The notes under the pieces: model-generated
Database searches by the model: none
Told to the model about the DNA's origin: nothing
Seen by the model: only the letters and a program-made list of their open reading frames with translations
Part shown: positions 1-6,246 of the stretch, in pieces
How positions within the stretch are numbered: position 1 is the first letter of the stretch
How the letters are laid out: each line of letters starts with the position of its first letter
NCBI GenBank assembly: GCA_946611595.1
Contig: CAMODY010000072.1
Coordinates: 1 to 8,441, forward strand
Direction of reading: 5' to 3'
Origin: an uncultured Clostridia bacterium
Lineage (GTDB): Bacteria; Bacillota; Clostridia; Lachnospirales; Lachnospiraceae
DNA length: 8,441 nucleotides
Program-made: the position numbers and the translations under genes

Positions 1-1364
1 GGATTAAACTCGCTGTCATACTGCGCTTTCAGTTTCTTGTTGATCACTAAGAAGTAAATAACGCAGAGGGCAATCTGGAAGACTGTTGATGTTGGTGTTG
101 CAAGACCAATATAAAACAGGTTCGTGTTTGGCAGCGACCTCATCAAAAACGCCATCGGCACCCTGATCGCAACGCCTAAAAATCCCTGGATCATCGTAAT
201 TCCAGTGCGGCCGCAGCCATTGAAGAATCCGATAAAGCAGAACAGGAACGAGGTCAGGAAGGTGTCGATCGCATAAGAACTAAGATATAGTGCAGCCGCT
301 TCCATAACGGCCGGATCTGTTGTAAAGAAACGGGTGATCCATGTTCCGTGCATTCCTGCAATAAAGTACATGATCGCGGCAAATACGAGCGAGGTCCATA
401 CCGCATGGAATAATGCTCTCTTCGCTCTCTTCAGTTTTCTTGCACCAACGTTGTGCGCAACGATTGCAGAAAGCGCCTGCAGGAAAGAGCTCGGGACCAG
501 CATAATGAATGTGATCAGCCTTCCCCCGACACCGCAGCCGGCAGATTCTACAACACCAAGCGTATTGCACACTGCACCTAAAATCATAAAGGAAGCCGTA
601 ACGACCAATTCCTGTGCCGCAAGCGGCAGACCAAGTTTAAAGATTCTCTGGCTGATTGATTTCTGAAATTTCAGATTGGATCTGTCAAAGGTGAAAGGCA
701 ATCCTCTCTTTTTCGCTATTAGCAGAGATATTACAACGCTTGCAGCCTGTGCGAAGATCGTTGCGATCGCAGCACCTGCTGCCGCCATATGAAAGACACC
801 TACCAAAAGCAGATCACCGAAAACATTGATGACACAAGCGATTGCTACCGTGATAAGCGGAGTTTTGGAATCGCCGATCCCTCGGAACACACTTCCGATT
901 ATGTTATACGCCACCGTAAAGATAAGACCGATCGAACAGATTCTGACATAGGCCAGACCCTGTTCCATTGCCTCCTTTGGAGTCTGAAGCAAGTTCAAAA
1001 TCGGCTTTGCGCAGGTAAATAAAAGAACTGCAAGCACGACTGCGATGACCGCAAACATGATGATACTGGTTCCGATAACATCGCCGGCATGTTTCTTTTT
1101 TCCTTCGCCGATATACTGTCCCAGCAGAATGGTTGTTCCCATCGCGATGGCGGTAACAATTGCTGTTAACGCGTAGACAGGGTGGCTTCCGGTTGCAACA
1201 CCGGATACGTGGAATGCTTCACCAAACTGACCGACGATCAATAAGTCGACCGCGCCATAAAGAGACTGGATCAGCAGAGCTGCCAGCACCGGAAGCATAA
1301 ACTTCATCATAGGACCCAGGATTGGTCCATTTGTAAAATCAACGATTTTCTTTTCTTTTTTCAC
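1..1364 (-). CDS. MATE-family multidrug/cation efflux transporter (3' end cut by window)
   Basis: This inner-membrane antiporter would export drugs or metabolites in exchange for Na+ or H+; the substrate cannot be read from sequence. It is absent from simple ATG searches because it starts with GTG and runs off the window. I translated 454 codons by hand without a stop. The start is GTG at 1364: an in-frame TAA sits directly upstream, and the next in-frame ATGs (residues 19 and 20) would cut into the N-terminal segment. The early sequence GPMMKFMLPVLAALLIQSLY followed by GAVDLLIVGQF is typical of helix 1 to 2 of MATE proteins. Later come GQYIGEGKKK, FRGIGDSKTP and a second-half repeat starting near FKLGLPLAAQEL, fitting the 12-helix two-bundle architecture. 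Family length is about 450 residues, so the C-terminus is probably almost complete (last residues read YDSEFN). The ribosome binding site is weak (AGAAAG, 8 nt before GTG). Confidence 0.9.
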   Translation of the reverse strand, partial: MKKEKKIVDFTNGPILGPMMKFMLPVLAALLIQSLYGAVDLLIVGQFGEAFHVSGVATGSHPVYALTAIVTAIAMGTTILLGQYIGEGKKKHAGDVIGTSIIMFAVIAVVLAVLLFTCAKPILNLLQTPKEAMEQGLAYVRICSIGLIFTVAYNIIGSVFRGIGDSKTPLITVAIACVINVFGDLLLVGVFHMAAAGAAIATIFAQAASVVISLLIAKKRGLPFTFDRSNLKFQKSISQRIFKLGLPLAAQELVVTASFMILGAVCNTLGVVESAGCGVGGRLITFIMLVPSSFLQALSAIVAHNVGARKLKRAKRALFHAVWTSLVFAAIMYFIAGMHGTWITRFFTTDPAVMEAAALYLSSYAIDTFLTSFLFCFIGFFNGCGRTGITMIQGFLGVAIRVPMAFLMRSLPNTNLFYIGLATPTSTVFQIALCVIYFLVINKKLKAQYDSEFN

Positions 1365-1400
1365 TTAGAGTTCTTTCTATATGTTTTATTTAATGGCCGT

Positions 1401-1409
1401 ATTATATCA
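1401..1409 (-). promoter_or_regulatory. Extended -10 promoter of the MATE gene
   Basis: On the minus strand this reads TGATATAAT: a perfect TATAAT box preceded by the TGn extension. With a 17-nt spacer the -35 would be TTACCG (poor), lying inside the loop and arm of the upstream terminator, so the extended -10 probably carries recognition. Transcription would begin near 1394, leaving a leader of about 30 nt before the GTG start at 1364. Confidence 0.65.
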
Positions 1410-1442
1410 CAAAACAGGCTCCGGTAATACTAAACCGGAGCC
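1410..1442 (-). terminator. Intrinsic terminator of rpsB-tsf
   Basis: A GC-rich inverted repeat (GGCTCCGGT at 1417-1425 pairing with ACCGGAGCC at 1434-1442, 9 bp, 8-nt loop) lies 32 bp past the tsf stop codon. In the minus direction it is followed by TGTTTTG, a short U-rich tract. It separates the translation operon from the MATE gene. Confidence 0.85.
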
Positions 1443-1474
1443 ACGTTGTTTCATGCCAATAGAAATGAAAGAGA

Positions 1475-2557
1475 TTACTGCATCTGCTTTGCAACTTCCT
1501 CAGCAAAGTTTTCCTGTCTCTTCTCGATACCCTCGCCTACTTCGAAACGAACGATATTCTTGATTGCAAGATCCGGGTTAACTGCCTTGAGATATTTCTC
1601 AACAGTCTGCTTTCCGTCTTCAGCCTTTACATAAGTCTGATCAAGCAGGCAGATTTCTTTCAGCTGTTTAGCAACACGTCCTTCTACAAGGCCGCTGAAG
1701 ATCTTATCGCCGGCGATTGTATCTTTAGCAGCAACAGCAAGACCAGCAACAACCTGCTTAGCTTCTGCAGAAAGGAAGTTGAACAGATATTTGAGGTTGT
1801 TCTTCTGCTCATCTAACTGCTTCATATCTTCAGCGTTGAACAGTGTTCCTTCTTCAACCTTTGCAAGAAGGTTTTTAAGGATCGGTGCCGGAAGAGATTC
1901 CGGAGTATTGAGTGCACTGTCAACAGTGATTTCTTTTAATTTAGCAACTTCTTCGTCAGACATATCAGCACGGCTGATGTACTGCGGGTTCATAGCTGCA
2001 ACCTGCATTGCAATGTTCTTAAGTGCTTCTTCAGCGCCGTCAACATTGTTTGCTTCTGCTAAAACGCCGATGCGGCCTGCGCCGTGGATATACGGAACGA
2101 TGATGCCGTCAGTTGTGCATTTTACAAATCTTCTGATGGTGATCTTCTCACCGATTGTAGCGATGATGCTAACAAGTGCTTCGTTAACAGTCTTTTCCGG
2201 ATCTCCTGCGAACTTCTCGTTCATCAGAGCGTCAACGTCTGCTGCATCACATGCGAAGATGCTTTCTACAACATCATCAACGAAGTTCTGGAATTTCTCG
2301 TTCTTTGCAACGAAGTCAGTCTCGGAGTTAACCTCAACCATAACTGCTGTATTGTCTTTGATTGCAACTTTTACGATACCTTCAGCAGCGATTCTGCTTG
2401 CTTTCTTTACTGCCTGAGCCTCTCCCTTTTTACGAAGAATCTCAACAGCTGCATCCATATCTCCATCAGTTTCAACAAGTGCATTCTTGCATGCTAAGAT
2501 GCCGGCACCTGTAAGTTCTCTTAACTCTTTGATCATAGCGGTGTTAACTGCTGCCAT
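1475..2557 (-). CDS. tsf: Translation elongation factor Ts (EF-Ts), with a coiled-coil insertion
   Basis: EF-Ts is the cytoplasmic guanine-nucleotide exchange factor that strips GDP from EF-Tu. The N-terminal UBA-like domain (residues about 5-55, ELRELTGAGILACKNAL), the EF-Tu contact motif TDFVAKN (80-86), the core IHGAGRIGVL, the coiled-coil strand RVAKQLKEICLLDQ (294-307) and the C-terminal FEVGEGIEKRQENFAEEVA are all present. At 360 residues it is longer than usual: E. coli EF-Ts has 283 and Firmicutes proteins are commonly near 290-310. The extra sequence is roughly residues 219-283, between the two helices of the coiled-coil (ends SALNTPE and DKIFSGLVEGR). A strong Shine-Dalgarno site (GGAGGA, 2565-2570) lies 7 nt before ATG. 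It is second gene of rpsB-tsf, 64 bp after the rpsB stop, with a hairpin between. Confidence 0.97.
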   Translation of the reverse strand: MAAVNTAMIKELRELTGAGILACKNALVETDGDMDAAVEILRKKGEAQAVKKASRIAAEGIVKVAIKDNTAVMVEVNSETDFVAKNEKFQNFVDDVVESIFACDAADVDALMNEKFAGDPEKTVNEALVSIIATIGEKITIRRFVKCTTDGIIVPYIHGAGRIGVLAEANNVDGAEEALKNIAMQVAAMNPQYISRADMSDEEVAKLKEITVDSALNTPESLPAPILKNLLAKVEEGTLFNAEDMKQLDEQKNNLKYLFNFLSAEAKQVVAGLAVAAKDTIAGDKIFSGLVEGRVAKQLKEICLLDQTYVKAEDGKQTVEKYLKAVNPDLAIKNIVRFEVGEGIEKRQENFAEEVAKQMQ

Positions 2558-2583
2558 GTTTGTATCCTCCTATATCTATAATC

Positions 2584-2614
2584 ATGACCTCGCCACTTGC
2601 AATGACGAGGTCAT
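2584..2614 (-). promoter_or_regulatory. rpsB-tsf intergenic hairpin
   Basis: Perfect 9-bp inverted repeat ATGACCTCG (2584-2592 on the plus strand) with CGAGGTCAT (2606-2614). In the minus transcript the stem can continue inward by T-G, C-G, A-T, T-G and T-A pairs to a 3-nt loop, giving about 14 bp. It begins 7 nt after the rpsB stop codon and ends 26 nt before the tsf ATG. The sequence after it in the minus direction (GATTATAGAT) is not a U-tract, so an RNA-processing, stability or attenuation role is likelier than full termination. Confidence 0.7.
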
Positions 2615-2621
2615 CTGTTTC

Positions 2622-3359
2622 TTATTCTTCTACTGCCTCAGCTGCTTCTTCAGCGCCTTCTTCTACTTCATACTCTTCGCCCTGGTTTGCTTCGATGATA
2701 GCGTCAGCCATCTTGGAAACGATCAGTTTGACAGCACGGATAGCGTCATCGTTACCCGGGATGATGTAGTCAAGGTCATCCGGATCACAGTTTGTATCGC
2801 AGATACCGATGATCGGGATGTTCAGTTTCTGAGCTTCCTGAATGCAGATTTTTTCTTTCTTAGGATCAACTACGAAGATTGCATCCGGCAGTTTTCTCAT
2901 ATCTTTGATACCGCCAAGGTTCTTCTCAAGTTTCTCCTGCTCTTTCTTAAGAGCGATAACTTCTTTCTTCGGCAGAACTTCAAATGTTCCGTCTTCTTCC
3001 ATCTTCTCGATGTCTTTTAATCTCTTGATTCTGCTCTGGATGGTTTTGAAGTTTGTCAGCATACCGCCAAGCCATCTCTCGTTTACATAGAACATGCCGC
3101 AGCGCTCAGACTCTACTCTGATTGCTTCCTGTGCCTGTTTCTTTGTACCAACGAAAAGGATTGTGCCGCCCTGTGCTGCGATGTCAGAGATTGCATCGAA
3201 TGCATCGTCGATCATACCAACTGTTTTCTGAAGGTCGATGATGTAGATACCGTTTCTCTCGGTGTAGATGTATGGAGCCATTTTAGGGTTCCATCTTCTT
3301 GTCTGATGTCCGAAATGTACACCTGCTTCAAGTAACTGTTTCATTGAAATAACGCTCAT
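2622..3359 (-). CDS. rpsB: 30S ribosomal protein S2 (uS2)
   Basis: uS2 binds late to the head-body junction of the 30S subunit and is needed for recruitment of S1-like function and mRNA binding where present. The 245-residue product has the full family signature: the start MSVISMKQLLEAGVHFGHQT, RRWNPKMAPYIYTERNGI, FVGTKKQAQEA (about 70-80), NERWLGGMLTNF (93-104), LPDAIFVVDPKKE and IPIIGICDTNCDPDDLDYIIPGND are recognisable. The C-terminus ends in an acidic tail rich in Glu and Ala, common in clostridial S2. The start is fixed by AAAGGAGG 8 nt upstream of ATG. It leads the rpsB-tsf operon, an arrangement conserved across bacteria, and is preceded by its own promoter and a long structured leader. 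Confidence 0.98.
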   Translation of the reverse strand: MSVISMKQLLEAGVHFGHQTRRWNPKMAPYIYTERNGIYIIDLQKTVGMIDDAFDAISDIAAQGGTILFVGTKKQAQEAIRVESERCGMFYVNERWLGGMLTNFKTIQSRIKRLKDIEKMEEDGTFEVLPKKEVIALKKEQEKLEKNLGGIKDMRKLPDAIFVVDPKKEKICIQEAQKLNIPIIGICDTNCDPDDLDYIIPGNDDAIRAVKLIVSKMADAIIEANQGEEYEVEEGAEEAAEAVEE

Positions 3360-3533
3360 GTCTATTTCCTCCTTTTTTGTTTTTTTACACTCACAGGAAA
3401 TAGCTGCGCGAAAGAACTCGCGCGGGCAAAAGACTTGTAAGTGTTTTACGTCCTTCTGCTGTCTTCTCTCTTGGCCACCCCCAGTTACAAGGGCACACGC
3501 CGCAAAATCGGCAGAAGTGAATAGTCATGCAAC
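3360..3533 (-). promoter_or_regulatory. Structured 5' leader of rpsB, candidate autoregulatory RNA
   Basis: From the predicted start near 3533 to the ATG there is a leader of about 174 nt with no gene. In the minus RNA it holds, in order: a small hairpin GCCG/CGGC (3499-3512); two 7-nt pairings in interleaved order, CTTCTGC (3511-3517) with GCAGAAG (3453-3459) and CTTGTAA (3485-3491) with TTACAAG (3434-3440); a hairpin GCGCGA/TCGCGC (3406-3423); and the Shine-Dalgarno hairpin listed separately. Ribosomal protein operons are often controlled by binding of the protein to such leaders, and S2 leaders are known in other bacteria. Whether this is one of them is inference. Confidence 0.55.
3362..3403 (-). 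promoter_or_regulatory. Hairpin sequestering the rpsB ribosome binding site
   Basis: In the minus RNA CTATTTCCT (3395-3403) is the exact 9-nt complement of AGGAAATAG (3362-3370), which ends 2 nt before the ATG and contains the 3' half of the GGAGG Shine-Dalgarno core (3368-3372). The 24-nt loop holds A-runs and the remaining GG. Pairing would hide part of the ribosome binding site, so opening or closing this stem could set rpsB translation. Confidence 0.6.
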
Positions 3534-3539
3534 TTTGAT

Positions 3540-3568
3540 ATTTTATCTTAGGAATCCTAAGAAATCAA
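3540..3568 (-). promoter_or_regulatory. rpsB promoter
   Basis: On the minus strand TTGATT (-35, 3563-3568), a spacer of exactly 17 nt and TAAAAT (-10, 3540-3545) make a good sigma-A type promoter. The -35 overlaps the TGA stop codon of the upstream YfhO-family gene. The start point would be near 3533-3534. Confidence 0.75.
3546..3562. promoter_or_regulatory. 17-bp palindrome in the rpsB promoter spacer, candidate operator
   Basis: TCTTAGGAATCCTAAGA is a perfect inverted repeat with 8-bp arms around one central base. It occupies exactly the spacer between the -35 and -10 boxes of the rpsB promoter. In that position a bound dimeric regulator would block or reshape RNA polymerase binding. It is not followed by a U-tract in the minus direction, so it is a poor terminator for the upstream gene. 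I do not recognise it as the site of a specific regulator. Confidence 0.55.
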
Positions 3569-6246
3569 CTGTTTTTTTGAGGTTTTTTCTTTAAAGTTAC
3601 CCCTTTTTTCTTAAATATGCTAAAGCAGATCAACGCGAGCACGGCGAGGATCGAAACGATGAGTCCTGCAGTCTTTCCCGGTACACGATAACGCAGCTCA
3701 ATGCTATGCGTACCGGCATCAAGCGGAATCTGAACAAATGCACCGTAAAAGTCTTTGATTTCTGTCTTTTTGCCGTCTACGTATGCGCTCCATCCTTTAT
3801 CATACGGGATCGAGGTAAAGAGCATGCCTGCCTGGCTAACGTTTACACTGCCCTTAACATAAGTATCTCCAAAGGATTCCACTTCCAAAGGCTCACTGCC
3901 AAGCGCAGAGATCACATCGTCTAAGGCATCTTCATCCAGCATTGCAGGAATCACCATGAACTGTTCTACATCTTCATCCGCTGTCGTAAGCTTCAGTTCA
4001 TCCCCCTTCCTTACTTCGCCTGCATCTATGATCATAGCGCATTCAAGTGAGGTGAAGGTATTGCTGCTTCCAGGGATCTCGCCCTTTTCCATCGTGATCG
4101 TAAGGTTTTTCAGCTTTTGTCCGATATAGAAATAAAGGCGTCCCGACTCCTGCACGGTATAGCGGATCTCACTGCCCTGAATATTATCACCAATGGTAAA
4201 GATCGGGCCTGCGCCTGCTGCCGCATCCGCAAAGTCGTTCTGTACAACGAAGGGGTTCTGGGTCATTAAATTGACCTCTGCCTGTGCTGTCTCTCTGATC
4301 ATAAAGCCTAAAGGCAGAGAATATTTGTTTTTATATAAGAATATAGATCCATAATCGAGATCGATACTCTCTTCTGCTGCATTCTCGGCAATCTGCGGCT
4401 CTGCAAGCCCCGGAACCTTTTCTTTTCCAAGTTTTTCTTTGGCAATAAATTGTAAATACGAATCATCCATTTGCTCATCCGTCATCACATAGCGAACACC
4501 AAGCAGCGCCGATGTAAACGGCGTATTTCCATAATAGGAGAAAGAGTTCGTGCCGTTTTGAAGACCAAAGGATTCATAAAAGTCTGAGACGGCCGCCTTT
4601 GTCACCGAGGAGAATACAGAGGCAGACTTGTAGCCGGACCATGCGCCGTCGTTCTTTGTTCTGCGTTTTAATTTTTCTACGCGATAGAAGTCGTCATCTT
4701 CAATCTTTCCAAGCACCGTATCGATCGCCCGGTTATCTTCCGTATAGCTTACGCGGCTCGTTGTGCCATATCCGGTCTCATCCGTATTGATCACCATTTC
4801 TGCAACGCAAATGATGACGAGGATCGCAACAGCTGCGCAGCGAACAAGATATTTTTTGCGGTTTAACAGAAGCGCTACAACGCCATAGACGATCAGGAAG
4901 GCTGCACTCACATAAGCAACCGACATTGGATATTCTTCGCTGTTATAAAGGGCCTGCAGCGCAAAGACAGCCGCGATCGCTACGCCAAAGCAGATTATTA
5001 TCTCTCGCACAGTGATCTTTCGGATCCTAAGGAATGCCTCATAGCCCATGGTCAATACAAGGAAAATATAGATAAAGGACTGGCGGGACGGCAAGCTGTT
5101 TGGAAAATGAAAGCCATGCCAGATAAACGCCGGAACGTTAAAGGTGAAGCTGAAGATCATGATTGCCATTAAGATGGTCTTTCCTGCTCTTTGCATTACC
5201 GGGATTGTTCGATTCAGCCAGTAAAGCGGGATCAGCGCAAAGATCGCGATGCCGCAGTAAATATTCGGAACATAGCCTTCGAGCATTGTTACCTTTGCAT
5301 TCATCGTGCCATGTGCAAACATCTCAAGAAGGTTGTAATACGCATTTAAATTCTCCGGAAAACTCGAATCTGCAGAAGCGGTTCCAAAGAGGGTCATCAA
5401 GGCCGGAAGGAAGATAACGGCACCGATGCATCCGCCGATAAAGGAATATAAAAGGTAACGGCCAATCGTCTCTAATATTCTTTGCCCACGCTCCGCTACC
5501 AGCAGATAGATAAAATACAGCAGCGAATAAATGCACAGCATGATCGCTATGTAGTAGTTGGAAAGCACGGCAATAGCAAAGCAAATCGTATACAGAAGAC
5601 ACTTGCGCTCTTTTACAAGGCGCTCAAGTCCCAGCATCATAATCGGAAGAATGCATAGACAGTCAAGCCACATCACATTCCAGCTGTATGCTGCCATATA
5701 TCCGCTCATCGCATAGAAAATGCCAAAGCATGCTGCAATGTAGTCGTTCGGCGTACCCTGAACGATTCTCTTTTTAGGTTTTTCTATGCCCTGCTCCATG
5801 GCAACGTCTGAAGCAATAACTTCACCGCCGGCAGCATTCCGGTTAAACTTCCGGATCAGATAATAGGTCATAAAGGAAGACATCAGACCGGATTTCAGCA
5901 TAATGAATCCGCTCATGATCTCCGGAATATAATTAGACGGAAGGAGCCCTACAAGCCAGTTGATAGGCGATGCCAGATAATAGGCATAGGTGCTTAAGAA
6001 ATTAGAGCCGAGCCCAATGTTCCAGGTGTAGTCAAGACTTCCGCCGTGTTTGATTGTGTTTTGAAAAAGTTTTAAGAACGGAGCGTACTGGTGGTACATA
6101 TCGCTCCTTAAGTACATCTGATCTCCAAATGGAAAGATCTCGCGGGTAGCATATATGATTATCAAAATGATGATCGGCGCTAGAAATGCGACGACCAAAG
6201 GGAGGCTTTTCTTTATGAAATTTTTCTTTGCCTCAGTTTTGTTCAT
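3565..6246 (-). CDS. YfhO-family polytopic membrane protein (GT-C type glycosyltransferase candidate)
   Basis: The 893-residue product fits the YfhO family. In Bacillus subtilis, YfhO is the GT-C-like enzyme thought to move a lipid-linked sugar made by CsbB onto lipoteichoic acid outside the cell. Visible here: first helix (15-34), then extracellular RSDMYHQYAPF (47-57) with the acidic residue and QY pair typical of the family, WNIGLGSNF (75-83), about a dozen more hydrophobic segments to residue 486, NYYIAIML (230-237), LPSRQSF (385-391), a large beta-rich extracytoplasmic domain (about 487-857) with IPYDKGWSAYVDGK (813-826), a last helix (858-877) and a basic tail. Residues 133-168 form an unusually long hydrophilic cytoplasmic loop. 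I prefer ATG 6246, giving a 14-bp overlap with the upstream gene and GAAGA-like spacing; ATG 6279 would add 11 basic residues and has no ribosome binding site. Confidence 0.88.
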   Translation of the reverse strand: MNKTEAKKNFIKKSLPLVVAFLAPIIILIIIYATREIFPFGDQMYLRSDMYHQYAPFLKLFQNTIKHGGSLDYTWNIGLGSNFLSTYAYYLASPINWLVGLLPSNYIPEIMSGFIMLKSGLMSSFMTYYLIRKFNRNAAGGEVIASDVAMEQGIEKPKKRIVQGTPNDYIAACFGIFYAMSGYMAAYSWNVMWLDCLCILPIMMLGLERLVKERKCLLYTICFAIAVLSNYYIAIMLCIYSLLYFIYLLVAERGQRILETIGRYLLYSFIGGCIGAVIFLPALMTLFGTASADSSFPENLNAYYNLLEMFAHGTMNAKVTMLEGYVPNIYCGIAIFALIPLYWLNRTIPVMQRAGKTILMAIMIFSFTFNVPAFIWHGFHFPNSLPSRQSFIYIFLVLTMGYEAFLRIRKITVREIIICFGVAIAAVFALQALYNSEEYPMSVAYVSAAFLIVYGVVALLLNRKKYLVRCAAVAILVIICVAEMVINTDETGYGTTSRVSYTEDNRAIDTVLGKIEDDDFYRVEKLKRRTKNDGAWSGYKSASVFSSVTKAAVSDFYESFGLQNGTNSFSYYGNTPFTSALLGVRYVMTDEQMDDSYLQFIAKEKLGKEKVPGLAEPQIAENAAEESIDLDYGSIFLYKNKYSLPLGFMIRETAQAEVNLMTQNPFVVQNDFADAAAGAGPIFTIGDNIQGSEIRYTVQESGRLYFYIGQKLKNLTITMEKGEIPGSSNTFTSLECAMIIDAGEVRKGDELKLTTADEDVEQFMVIPAMLDEDALDDVISALGSEPLEVESFGDTYVKGSVNVSQAGMLFTSIPYDKGWSAYVDGKKTEIKDFYGAFVQIPLDAGTHSIELRYRVPGKTAGLIVSILAVLALICFSIFKKKGVTLKKKPQKNS

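Noticed and set aside
280..570. A 96-codon minus-strand frame within the MATE gene
   Set aside because: It is out of frame with the clearly conserved MATE reading frame, and its Cys- and Arg-rich composition is typical of a shadow frame.
1779..2417. A 212-codon open frame on the plus strand opposite tsf, plus other plus-strand frames opposite rpsB and tsf
   Set aside because: They lie entirely antisense to well-conserved genes, lack ribosome binding sites and family features, and are shadows of the biased codon use on the other strand.
3546..3562. Palindrome read as an intrinsic terminator of the YfhO-family gene
   Set aside because: As RNA it would need a tiny loop, the stem is AT-rich, and TAAAATATC rather than a U-tract follows in the minus direction.
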